Shown here in pieces: positions 1-6,533 of a stretch of DNA of 6,533 bases. The stretch comes from Neptunomonas sp. (GTDB lineage Bacteria; Pseudomonadota; Gammaproteobacteria; Pseudomonadales; Balneatricaceae), in contig SDWN01000825.1 in the NCBI GenBank assembly GCA_004195305.1, forward strand, positions 1-6,533, given 5' to 3'. A model generated the notes under the pieces. That model was given only the letters and a program-made list of their open reading frames with translations, ran no database searches and had not been told where the DNA came from. Position 1 is the stretch's first letter. The number at the start of each line of letters is the position of its first letter. Made by a program: the position numbers and the translations under genes.

Positions 1-2
1 AT

Positions 3-326
3 GGCATCGCTAATATCGATCTTATCCGCACCTATCCGCACCTATCCGCACCTATCCGCACCTATCTGGGCCTAATCTGTCTTGGCAAAAGTGATTTCGA
101 AGCGGTTGAGCAGGCTCGGCACGATCCTTTCTTCAAAGCCGCCTTAGGGATAAAACAATCGGTGTCATCAGCCCGTCTACGGCAACGTTTTGATGAGGAT
201 TCTCGCGCCCTGATTCCCTTGCTGGATGCCGCCAGTGTCGAGTTTTTGCAGAACGCGCAGATCCCGATCAGCGCACTGTCTACCGGGCATGTACCGCTGG
301 ATATTTCTGCAACACCGTCCCGCTGA
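3..326 (+). pseudogene. IS1380-like transposase, N-terminal fragment, truncated
   Basis: Frame 3 is open from the window edge to a TGA at 324-326, giving about 107 codons with no start visible inside the window. From codon 60 on it reads TYLGLICLGKSDFEAVEQAR, followed by HDPFFKAALG, a serine/arginine stretch ending LRQRFDED, and then STGHVPLDI. From family knowledge this order (YLGLL.LGKSDFEAIE, then a phage-like SS..LRQR segment, then TGHVPLDID) is the N-terminal third of IS1380-group DDE transposases, which normally continue with a DNS-containing catalytic block and total over 400 residues. Here the family resemblance stops near 305-317 and the frame ends SATPSR-stop, so the first catalytic Asp region and everything after it is missing. 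An in-frame 30-bp repeat expansion lies at its visible start. It is very probably a dead IS remnant. The family call rests on remembered motifs, not a search. Confidence 0.72.
24..63 (+). repeat. 10-bp direct tandem repeat, four exact copies
   Basis: The unit ATCCGCACCT occurs four times in exact succession at 24-33, 34-43, 44-53 and 54-63, followed by ATCTGGG, which starts a diverged fifth copy. It lies inside the transposase frame. One copy would encode LIRTY joined directly to LGLICLGKSD, as the family expects. The three extra copies add 30 bp, encoding the ten residues PHLSAPIRTY, without breaking the frame. Replication slippage is the likely origin (inference). A single-copy ancestral state is inferred from the smooth family motif that results when the extra copies are removed. 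Confidence 0.9.
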
Positions 327-599
327 GACTATTGGGTACACATCCGAAGCTCAAGCTTGCGGGCCGGTATCGCAGAACACTAAGACTTTCCGGTCATCAG
401 TACTGACAGTACCACTGCGCCACATCATGAAACATTTTCAAGGAATGCTTGGTGGCTGTATCGACACTACTGACATCTAGGACGGACCAATATTCGAGTA
501 GGTTTTTGCTCTTCACTTCGGGAAGCGAACATCTCTGAAGCAACTATTTGCTAACGACCCCTTCACTTCCTGTGATATAGCCGAATAAGAAGGCGTTCA
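327..599. other. Non-coding gap with possible decayed IS sequence
   Basis: This 273-bp stretch separates the transposase fragment from the end of the efflux operon and holds no gene I can support. Immediately after the transposase frame closes, frame 2 is open from 323 to a TGA at 404-406 and encodes a basic peptide containing HPKLKLAGRYRRTLRL. Its character would fit a transposase C-terminus after an internal deletion, but I cannot recognise it firmly. No IS terminal inverted repeat or target duplication could be identified. An 84-codon plus frame over 226-480 overlaps the transposase fragment in another frame and looks spurious. No rho-independent terminator for the minus-strand operon is evident. 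Confidence 0.5.
512..529. repeat. Imperfect hairpin downstream of the efflux operon
   Basis: TTCACTT (512-518) and AAGCGAA (523-529) form a seven-pair stem with one G-U type pair around the loop CGGG. On the minus strand, the direction of operon transcription, the hairpin is followed by GAGCAAAAA and not by a T run, so it does not fit a standard intrinsic terminator. It lies about 70 nt beyond the stop of the channel gene and might act as a 3' end stabiliser. It could equally be chance. Confidence 0.3.
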
Positions 600-1991
600 C
601 TAGTGTGTATCCCAGTCACCGCCCAGTGCCAAATGCAGGTTTACTCGCTGTTCAAGCAGCAAGCGCTGAACTACTAGTAAGTTGCTTGTTGCACCATCTA
701 CGCGCTGCTGGAGCGCAAGCAAATCAAGCAAGGCAATTTCGCCTTCTTGGTAGCGCAGCTTGGCGATTTGGTAGGCGGCATTGGCTTGTGTTTTAGCCGT
801 ATTTAATTCGTTCTCCCTCGTCGCCAGAACACTGCCATGATCCAGCGCTTTTTCAACTTGACCGAAGGCGTCCAGCGCCGTTTTTCCATAGTTGGCCAGC
901 GTTTGTTTCTGCTCAGCAGTGACGATCTCCACTTGTGCCTGGCGCCTTCCTCCATCGAAGACTGGAGCCAGCAAGTTGGCACCTAATTGCCAGATTGCAT
1001 TTTGTGGATTCAACACCTCTGACAGCGAAGCAGAGGAACTGCCAATATTGGAGGTAAGACTCAAAGATGGCAGCCGTGCGGCTTTTGCTTCCTCTAAACG
1101 ATTAAAAGCGGCAGCTACACGTCGCTCCGCTACCACTAAGTCTGGACGGCGTTCCAGTAGCTCCGAGGGCACTCCGAGTGGAGGTGCTGCAGGTACGCTT
1201 GGCAGCGAGTCCCGTAACGCTAGCTCGGCACCAGGGTAACGACCGAGCAGAATTTCCAATGCCCGAATCGCATCACGCTCGCCCCCTTCTAGAGTGGCTA
1301 ATTGCTCACGTACCGAGGCTCGATCAGATCTTGCCAATGCCAGATCCTGCGCCGATACTAAACCGTTGTTGTAACGCACTTGAACTATACGCAGGGTTTC
1401 TTTAAGAGATGCTAGCCGTCTCATGACAACCTTGGCCTGCAGCTTCGTTTCGATTGCGATCAGGTAGGCCTTTGTCGTGTTGGCGGCCAACGAGTGCTGA
1501 GCAAAACGATAATCAGCCTTGGCTGCTTGAGCACTTGCGTCAGCAGCTTTAGAGCCAGCACTGATTCGTCCCCAGATATCCGCCTCCCAACTGGCTTGGA
1601 GGTTTACACTTTGGTTGCTGGATTCGGGTGTTGTGCTGCGAACACCTCCGGAACGCCCCCCTCCCAGTGCAACGTTAACGCTTGGGGACAACGCAGAGCC
1701 AGCCTGCGCGGCTAGTGCAAGAGCGCGCTCGACATTTGCAGCGGCTGCCCGTAAATCCTGATTATTGGCTTGAGCCTCTTCCACCAGTTTGATCAGGGTC
1801 TGATCGTTGAAGGAGTGAATCCAGCCAACTTGGACCTTTTCGCTGTCGGTGCCTTGTTTCCAATGCACTGGCAGTTCGGGGGCTTCGGCTCTAACGGAAG
1901 CTTCCATGGCCGGTTTGGTAGAAGAGGTAGAGCAGGCACTCAGCAAAAAGCATAACGCCACAATAGAGAAAGGTAACTTAAGCGCGGGCAC
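600..1991 (-). CDS. RND efflux outer membrane channel lipoprotein (TolC/NodT/OprM family)
   Basis: This is the outer membrane exit duct of a tripartite pump, a trimeric beta-barrel plus periplasmic alpha-tunnel in family members. The 463-residue length is normal. A signal peptide with lipobox LLSAC puts the lipidated cysteine at residue 20; Ser at the next position fits outer membrane sorting. Two outer-membrane-efflux repeats follow, about 60-245 and 265-455. Family marks are WEADIWGRI (135-143), ERRPDLVVAERRVAAA (280-295), PSLSLTSNIG (308-317) and PVFDGGRR (343-350). The internal duplication shows as RYNNGLVSAQDL (206-217) against RYQEGEIALLDL (413-424). The start is GTG at 1991, chosen because GGAG lies 9 nt upstream and because it gives a complete signal peptide. 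It overlaps the transporter stop by 14 nt, so translational coupling is likely. It is last in the operon. Substrate is unknown. Confidence 0.95.
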   Translation of the reverse strand: MPALKLPFSIVALCFLLSACSTSSTKPAMEASVRAEAPELPVHWKQGTDSEKVQVGWIHSFNDQTLIKLVEEAQANNQDLRAAAANVERALALAAQAGSALSPSVNVALGGGRSGGVRSTTPESSNQSVNLQASWEADIWGRISAGSKAADASAQAAKADYRFAQHSLAANTTKAYLIAIETKLQAKVVMRRLASLKETLRIVQVRYNNGLVSAQDLALARSDRASVREQLATLEGGERDAIRALEILLGRYPGAELALRDSLPSVPAAPPLGVPSELLERRPDLVVAERRVAAAFNRLEEAKAARLPSLSLTSNIGSSSASLSEVLNPQNAIWQLGANLLAPVFDGGRRQAQVEIVTAEQKQTLANYGKTALDAFGQVEKALDHGSVLATRENELNTAKTQANAAYQIAKLRYQEGEIALLDLLALQQRVDGATSNLLVVQRLLLEQRVNLHLALGGDWDTH

Positions 1992-4900
1992 TATCAGTTT
2001 CTCCAGCGTTGATATTAAAGAATACCGCGTACAGTACGGGGACGATGATCAACGTCAGCAGGGTGGCAAAGCTCAGGCCAAAGACCAGAACCACCGACAT
2101 CGATTGGAAAAAGGGGTCGAAGAATAATGGAATCACCCCTAACACGGTGGTCAATGCGCCCATCATAACCGGCCGCATGCGGCTGATGGCAGCGTCAACC
2201 ACAGCATCGTAGCGAGGCTTACCGTCGCCAATTTCAAAATCTATCTGATCCACCAACACGATGGCATTTTTGATCAGCAAACCGGACAGCGATAGCAATC
2301 CAAGAATCCCCATAAACTCCAGCGGCATTCGGGTGGTGACTAGCCCCAGTACGACGCCAATCAACGCCAGCGGCACAACGAGCCAAATCACCAAGGGCTG
2401 ACGTACCGTGCCAAACAACACGAACACGATAATCACCATAGCCATCAATCCCAGCGGGATCGTTGACGCCAGGTTCTCGTTCGATTCCAGCGCGTCACCG
2501 TACTCACCGCCCCATTCCAGGCTGTAACCATCAGCCAGCGGAATCGCTTCGATGGCTGGCCGAATCCGGCTGTGGAGTTGGGACGCCAGTTCACCGGGGT
2601 TGGGGTCTGATTGCGCTTTGATGGTCCAGATTCGATTTTCACGGAGCACTTGGCCGTCGCGCCAAACCGTTCGGAATCCATCGGTGATTTGCGTAATAGG
2701 GATTCTATTTCCCGTTGCGCTACTGAGTACTTGGATGTCCTTGATATCGGCATAACCCATTCGCTCAGCGGCGGGTGCACGTGAAATGATCGGAATCAGA
2801 TCATCCCTTTCGCGATACTGCCCCACCTGACGACCGGTGAAATTGGTCTCCAGCGCCAAGGCTAGATCTTCACGTGATACGGCAGCGCGGCGCGCTTTGC
2901 TGGCGGAATAGATCGGTTCAATCACGCTGACTTGTTGGCGCCAGTTGTCCTTAATCGACAATGCCCTGCCATCGGCGACCATGATCGCTTTGGCTTCCTC
3001 GGCCAAGCGGCGTAATTCGGCGGGATTGGGTCCCTTGAAGACCGCTTCTATCTTCGACCCGCCACCTGGACCGAGCACAAAGCGCCATACTTTGGACTGC
3101 GAATTCGGAAAGTTGTCGTTAATGAAACCTTGTATCTTGGGCATCAATCCTTCAATGACGCGATAGTCATCAACCCGCACCAGTAACTGAGCATAGGCCG
3201 AGTTGGTGGATTCTGGTCCGTAGATAAGCATGTAGCGTAATCCGCCAGCGCCAATAGAGGTCTGCACGGCATTGACGCCTTCAAGCTGGCTCACAAAATT
3301 TTCAACCTGCTCGATATCTAACTGGGTGCGTGCGATATCGGTCCCTTGCGGTAACCAATAATCAACCACGATTTGCGGCGTAGTCGATGCGGGGAAAAAT
3401 CCAGACTTAACAAACTGGAAACCCCATACCGACATACCAAACATCAACACTACCCCACCCACCGTCAGCCAGCGCCAGCGCAGTGCCGTATGGATTAATT
3501 GCTTGTAGCCCCGGTAAAAAACGTTGTTCCCAGAGTTGTTTTCCGTGCTAACCGGCTGCGCCTTGAACAGCCAATAGCAGAATAGCGGCGTCAAGGTAAC
3601 GGCAAACAGCCAACTAAAGAGCAAGGCGATCAGAATCACCCAGAACAGGTGTCCGGTGAACTCGGCGGTATCACCAGGTGCAAAACCAATAGGCGCAAAC
3701 GCGATACACCCCACCAACGTTCCGCCGAGTAGCGGCCACTTTGTCTGGCTGACGATCTCTTTAGCAATATCCAGTTTACTGCGACCACGCTGCACACCCA
3801 CCAAAATACCGTCGGTAACCACGATCGCGTTATCCACCATCATGCCCAAAGCGATAATCAACGCGCCAAGTGAGATTCTGTGCATCGGAATCCCAGCCAA
3901 GTCCATCGTCGCCAAGGTTGCAAAGATGGTCAGCAGCAGGATGCAGCCTATCACTCCAGCAGACTTGGCCCCCATGAACACAAACAGCGTAATTACCACG
4001 ATGGCCAGCGCCGCAAGCACGTTAAGGACAAAGTTTTGCACCGAAGCCTCTACGGTTTTGCCCTGATGGTAGAACTCATGCAGCTCGATACCCAGTGGTC
4101 TACGGCTCTCTGCCTCGGCAATCCGGACAGCCACGGCGTCTCCGACTTTGACGACATTACCGCCGAGGACATTGGAAACACCTAAGGCAATTGCAGGTTG
4201 TCCATTGAAACGATGCAGCTTCTCAGCCGGTGTCTGGTAACCTCGCCAGACGTGGGCGATATCTTTCAAGTAAACAATTTTTCCGTCAGGTGACGCTGTG
4301 ATTAGCAGGTTTTGAACGGCTTCAATTGTATTGATGTCACCGGTTGGGTCGATTACCAGGCGCTGATCACCGACCTTGATATTACCGGCTGAGAGCACCT
4401 GGTTTTGCCCGGTTAAAATTTGATAAATGTTGTTGATAGATACACCGAGAGTCGCCGAATTTTGACGCGATATCTCCACAAAAATGGCTTCTTTGAGCAC
4501 CCCGCCCAAAGCCACTTTGGCGACACCATCGACTTGCAAAATCTCACTTTGAAGCTGCTTTGCGTAACGTCTTAACTCTACCGGGCTATAACCCTCGCCA
4601 GTCACAAAGTAGTAAAGCCCGTACACATCTCCAAAATCATCTACCACTATCGGCGTCTGTACACCCTGCGGTAACGAGCCCTCGGTATCTTTTATCTTAT
4701 TCCGCAGCTTGCCCCAAATGATCTGAAGCTCCTGTTTCGTGCGGGAGAAGTCATATTTAATCTCTACGATAATTTCCGAAACCCCGTCCGAAGAAACGGA
4801 TTTAACGACATCCACCTCCTGCATCTGCTGGATCGCGCGTTCTAGGGTTTCAGTGACCTCCTCAGCCACTTCGGCCGGGCTAGCGCCTGGGTAGCGGGTA

Positions 4901-5043
4901 ATAACCTGAGCACTGCGGATGGTAAAATCAGGGTCCTCTAGACGAGGCATATCTTTATAGGCGGACCAGCCACCCAGCAGTGTCAGCAAGATAACTATTA
5001 CGCTGAGCACTTGGTTTCTGATCGTAAATTCGGCGAAGTTCAT
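1978..5043 (-). CDS. RND-family efflux transporter, inner membrane permease (AcrB-type fold)
   Basis: This 1021-residue protein is the proton-driven pump of the tripartite system. The AcrB-type architecture is complete. TM1 is at about 10-29, the first periplasmic loop runs from 30 to 337, TM2-TM6 lie between 338 and 490, TM7 is at about 525-545, the second periplasmic loop follows to 857, and TM8-TM12 lie between 858 and 1008. The N-terminus carries PRLEDPDF (33-40) and YPGASPAEVAEEV (51-63), typical of the subgroup. TM4 has LGMMVDNAIVV (399-409), placing Asp404 where AcrB has Asp407 and Asn405 where AcrB has Asp408. TM10 has LLIKNAIVLVD (922-932), with Lys925 matching AcrB Lys940. VDNAIVV points to drug/solvent-type (HAE1-like) pumps and away from CusA-type metal pumps, but substrate is not readable. 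The start is ATG at 5043 with GAG 8 nt upstream. The length is slightly below AcrB (1049) but usual for this subgroup. Confidence 0.96.
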   Translation of the reverse strand: MNFAEFTIRNQVLSVIVILLTLLGGWSAYKDMPRLEDPDFTIRSAQVITRYPGASPAEVAEEVTETLERAIQQMQEVDVVKSVSSDGVSEIIVEIKYDFSRTKQELQIIWGKLRNKIKDTEGSLPQGVQTPIVVDDFGDVYGLYYFVTGEGYSPVELRRYAKQLQSEILQVDGVAKVALGGVLKEAIFVEISRQNSATLGVSINNIYQILTGQNQVLSAGNIKVGDQRLVIDPTGDINTIEAVQNLLITASPDGKIVYLKDIAHVWRGYQTPAEKLHRFNGQPAIALGVSNVLGGNVVKVGDAVAVRIAEAESRRPLGIELHEFYHQGKTVEASVQNFVLNVLAALAIVVITLFVFMGAKSAGVIGCILLLTIFATLATMDLAGIPMHRISLGALIIALGMMVDNAIVVTDGILVGVQRGRSKLDIAKEIVSQTKWPLLGGTLVGCIAFAPIGFAPGDTAEFTGHLFWVILIALLFSWLFAVTLTPLFCYWLFKAQPVSTENNSGNNVFYRGYKQLIHTALRWRWLTVGGVVLMFGMSVWGFQFVKSGFFPASTTPQIVVDYWLPQGTDIARTQLDIEQVENFVSQLEGVNAVQTSIGAGGLRYMLIYGPESTNSAYAQLLVRVDDYRVIEGLMPKIQGFINDNFPNSQSKVWRFVLGPGGGSKIEAVFKGPNPAELRRLAEEAKAIMVADGRALSIKDNWRQQVSVIEPIYSASKARRAAVSREDLALALETNFTGRQVGQYRERDDLIPIISRAPAAERMGYADIKDIQVLSSATGNRIPITQITDGFRTVWRDGQVLRENRIWTIKAQSDPNPGELASQLHSRIRPAIEAIPLADGYSLEWGGEYGDALESNENLASTIPLGLMAMVIIVFVLFGTVRQPLVIWLVVPLALIGVVLGLVTTRMPLEFMGILGLLSLSGLLIKNAIVLVDQIDFEIGDGKPRYDAVVDAAISRMRPVMMGALTTVLGVIPLFFDPFFQSMSVVLVFGLSFATLLTLIIVPVLYAVFFNINAGETDSARA
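2001..2004 (-). promoter_or_regulatory. Ribosome binding site of the channel gene, inside the transporter gene
   Basis: On the minus strand GGAG is followed by a 9-nt spacer and then the GTG at 1991. The site sits within the last codons of the transporter gene. It supports the GTG start, since no in-frame ATG is available that would keep the lipoprotein signal peptide. Confidence 0.65.
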
Positions 5044-5085
5044 ATCGTGATCTCAATAAATCAGGGTGACTAACTCATCCAGCGT

Positions 5086-5103
5086 TACCTGCAATAGCAG
5101 GTA
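5086..5103. repeat. Perfect 7-bp hairpin between adaptor and transporter genes
   Basis: TACCTGC (5086-5092) and GCAGGTA (5097-5103) pair around the 4-nt loop AATA. On the minus strand the hairpin begins immediately after the adaptor stop codon (5105-5107) and ends 42 nt before the transporter ATG. No T run follows, so it is not a standard intrinsic terminator. It may tune relative expression within the operon by affecting RNA stability or processing (inference). Confidence 0.55.
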
Positions 5104-5104
5104 G

Positions 5105-6172
5105 CTAGTCTGTCCAGGGGCGCACTTCCACCCCTTCTGATAGATAGGCAGCACCTGCCGTTACGATAGATTCTCCCGCACTGAGGCCATCCGTAATCAC
5201 CAGCGTTTCCCCGATACCCTGTTGCACGGTAATAAGCCGCTTGTTGACACGCATGCTTTCACTATCCACTACCCAAACAAATTGCTGCTGACCTTCGCTC
5301 ATGACCGCGGCCAGCGGTACGGCAATATGAGGTATTAGAGAATTCACCGTTTTATCGGAAGATTTGAGCTCTACAGTGGCGTTCATACCCGGAAGAATCA
5401 GCTGGTTTTCGGGCGCTTCAAACCCAAATGAAATGGCGTAGGTCTGTGAAACGGCATCGGCTTCAAGTACTGCCGACACGAACGTTGCGGGGATCGGTGC
5501 ACTTGGGGCTCCATCCAGAATAACTAAAGCGCCTTCCTCCTGCCGAGTCGGAGTTGCCGCAATCACGCTGGCAGGCAAGTTAATGGTGGCCTCCCAGCCT
5601 TTGTTCCCCATCAAAGCGACGACCTGTGTACCCGGTTGAATGTTTTGATGTTGTTTAACGGGAACCTTAACGATCACGCCGTCATAGGGGGCTTTGAGTA
5701 CGCTATCGCCCAGAGATTTATTGGCGATATCGAGTAGGACTTGCGCCGAATCACGCGCTGATCTGCGTTGTTCCAACTCCTGCTTCGCGATGGCATTACG
5801 TTTAGCAAGCCGAGCAGCACGCTGATACTCCTGCTCGGCGAGATCAAACTGCGACTTAGCAGCCTTAACATCACTCATAAAGTTGCGCGGGTCCAACCGG
5901 GCGATCAACTGGCCTTTTTTGACTATTTGAGATTCGGTTACCGGCAGTTCTATAAGTAACCCGCCGACCTGAAAAGCCAGCTCTGAATGCATAGCGGCTT
6001 CAATAAACGCAGGGTAACGCGAAATTTCAAGCTTGTCGGCGGTCTCAAGGGTCACGATCTTGGCGGGACGGACTGCCGGTTCGGTGAGCCCTGGAGCCTC
6101 CTGCTCGCACCCGGAAAGCAGCAGTAATACTAGAGGGATCGCGCAGAGCTTAGTGATTTCTTTTACAGACAT
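5105..6172 (-). CDS. RND efflux periplasmic adaptor lipoprotein (membrane fusion protein)
   Basis: This protein links the RND pump to the outer membrane channel. With the ATG at 6172 it has 355 residues, usual for the family. The signal peptide ends in lipobox LLSGC (Cys22), so it is probably anchored by lipid to the inner membrane face. The half-motif AFQVGGLLIEL (66-76) and LKAPYDGVIVKV (159-170) form the split lipoyl/barrel-sandwich domain. Between them an Ala/Glu/Gln/Arg-rich alpha-hairpin (about 98-155) should contact the channel. The beta-barrel follows at about 190-270, with LPGMNATVEL near its end, and then a membrane-proximal domain to the C-terminus. A GTG at 6181 in the same frame would add three residues; I prefer the ATG because AAGAG lies 8 nt upstream of it and the GTG has no such site. 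It is first of three genes in the operon, 61 nt before the transporter. Confidence 0.94.
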   Translation of the reverse strand: MSVKEITKLCAIPLVLLLLSGCEQEAPGLTEPAVRPAKIVTLETADKLEISRYPAFIEAAMHSELAFQVGGLLIELPVTESQIVKKGQLIARLDPRNFMSDVKAAKSQFDLAEQEYQRAARLAKRNAIAKQELEQRRSARDSAQVLLDIANKSLGDSVLKAPYDGVIVKVPVKQHQNIQPGTQVVALMGNKGWEATINLPASVIAATPTRQEEGALVILDGAPSAPIPATFVSAVLEADAVSQTYAISFGFEAPENQLILPGMNATVELKSSDKTVNSLIPHIAVPLAAVMSEGQQQFVWVVDSESMRVNKRLITVQQGIGETLVITDGLSAGESIVTAGAAYLSEGVEVRPWTD

Positions 6173-6180
6173 GTTGGGCA

Positions 6181-6185
6181 CTCTT
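6181..6185 (-). promoter_or_regulatory. Ribosome binding site deciding the adaptor start
   Basis: On the minus strand AAGAG is followed by 8 nt and the ATG at 6172. The competing GTG at 6181 overlaps the last G of this element and has no purine-rich site upstream, so translation most likely begins at the ATG. Confidence 0.55.
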
Positions 6186-6225
6186 GCATCGTCGATACGG
6201 TAAATGTTTGGTACATCAGCAATGG

Positions 6226-6250
6226 AGTTTTCTACGATGAATAGAAAACT
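6226..6250. promoter_or_regulatory. Perfect 9-bp inverted repeat, candidate operator of the efflux operon
   Basis: AGTTTTCTA (6226-6234) and TAGAAAACT (6242-6250) are exact reverse complements separated by 7 nt. The 25-bp element lies about 53 nt upstream of the adaptor ATG in the only sizeable intergenic space before the operon. Position and symmetry fit the binding site of a dimeric repressor or activator, for example of the TetR, MarR or LysR kind that often control RND pumps (inference). No regulator gene is in the window, and I could not place a convincing -35/-10 pair for the minus strand around it. No T run follows on either strand, which argues against a terminator. Confidence 0.5.
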
Positions 6251-6309
6251 ACCTAGCTACCTGTTTTGACTTAGGTTAGACCTTACTGGTCGAATGATTA
6301 AACATAGCA

Positions 6310-6533
6310 TCAAAGACTATGATGATATATGTCTCCTTCTCCTTCTGGGTAATAATCCCCGATTATCCGGTGAACTATCTCCTCCTCCTTGGCTTTATAC
6401 GCCAATACTGTGCTCCAGGTTGGGGATATAATTCGCCAGCCATCTTCAGCGTTCACAATCTGCCCGACCTTGATGGGACCGTCACCTTGCTTGCAGATCA
6501 CGCCGTCATGCTCCCTGATTTCGGCATCAGGAT
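6310..6533 (-). CDS. Unidentified protein, C-terminal part, runs off the right edge
   Basis: A minus-strand frame is open from the window edge at 6533 to a TGA at 6310-6312, giving over 70 codons. An internal GTG at 6501 is possible, but the frame continues upstream through DAEIREHDG, so the real start is probably outside the window. The peptide mixes hydrophobic and charged residues in a globular pattern, including KVGQIVNAEDGWRIISPTW and the acidic tail segment YYPEGEGDIYHH. No signal peptide, membrane segment or known motif is recognised, and I assign no function. It lies 137 nt upstream of the adaptor start on the same strand and could be an independent gene or the gene before the operon. 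Being open over 224 bp is only modest evidence of coding. Confidence 0.45.
   Translation of the reverse strand, partial: PDAEIREHDGVICKQGDGPIKVGQIVNAEDGWRIISPTWSTVLAYKAKEEEIVHRIIGDYYPEGEGDIYHHSL

Noticed and set aside
24..63. The four 10-bp repeats as a CRISPR array or plasmid iteron origin
   Set aside because: There are no spacers, the unit is too short, and the tract reads cleanly through as part of the transposase frame.
226..480. 84-codon plus-strand open frame
   Set aside because: It overlaps the transposase fragment in a different frame, and its N-terminal part is the shadow of that fragment. The remainder has no recognisable protein character.
892..1239. Plus-strand 115-codon open frame opposite the channel gene
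   Set aside because: It is antisense to well-conserved channel sequence, including the RRPDLVVAERR motif, and low in plausibility as a protein.
2445..2780. Minus-strand 111-codon frame inside the transporter
   Set aside because: Same strand, but an alternative frame wholly inside the second periplasmic loop of the RND gene. The main frame carries the family motifs.
3656..4066. Plus-strand 136-codon open frame opposite the transporter
   Set aside because: It is antisense to conserved transmembrane helices of the RND pump. Such long antisense frames are a by-product of the codon pattern there.
5098..6263. 11-bp sequence CAGGTAGCTAG at 5098-5108 recurring inverted at 6253-6263, flanking the adaptor gene
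   Set aside because: Several exact 11-bp matches are expected by chance within a window of this size. The intergenic placement is curious, but there is no further similarity around it.
6266..6323. Plus-strand TTGACT (6266-6271) and TATGAT (6318-6323) as promoter boxes
   Set aside because: They are 46 nt apart and cannot form one promoter. No plus-strand gene follows, and no good partner box lies at the right distance from either.
6306..6325. CATAG/CTATG inverted repeat around the stop of the right-hand partial gene as a terminator
   Set aside because: The stem is only 5 bp with a 9-nt loop, and the following minus-strand sequence TTTAAT is too short a T run to support a call.

Overview
The window looks like chromosomal or plasmid DNA from a Gram-negative proteobacterium, probably gamma or beta. 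The evidence is a complete tripartite envelope-spanning pump with two outer-membrane-type lipoproteins, and a base composition of roughly 50% G+C judged by eye. The sequence alone does not support a genus.

Layout. Positions 3-326 (+) hold the N-terminal part of an IS1380-like transposase. It is cut by the window edge on the left and ends early at a TGA. A 10-bp unit repeated four times at its start adds exactly ten codons. Positions 327-599 contain no convincing gene; only weak traces of decayed IS-like sequence and a small imperfect hairpin are visible. From 6172 down to 600, three genes lie head to tail on the minus strand: a periplasmic adaptor lipoprotein (5105-6172), an RND-type proton-driven inner-membrane transporter (1978-5043) and a TolC/NodT-type outer membrane channel lipoprotein (600-1991). 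The adaptor-transporter gap is 61 nt and carries a 7-bp hairpin. The transporter and channel genes overlap by 14 nt. Positions 6173-6309 are intergenic and hold a perfect 9-bp inverted repeat about 53 nt upstream of the adaptor start, a candidate operator. Positions 6310-6533 (-) hold the 3' end of an unrecognised open frame that runs off the right edge.

How it works together. The three central genes encode all the parts of one export machine. The transporter would take substrate from the periplasm or inner membrane using the proton gradient, the adaptor would bridge it to the channel, and the channel would release substrate outside the cell. The substrate cannot be read from the sequence. 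No dedicated regulator lies in the window.

I see no previously undescribed system here. The points most worth a second look are the in-frame 10-bp repeat expansion in the transposase remnant, the palindrome upstream of the pump operon, the hairpin at the adaptor/transporter junction, and the unidentified partial gene on the right.
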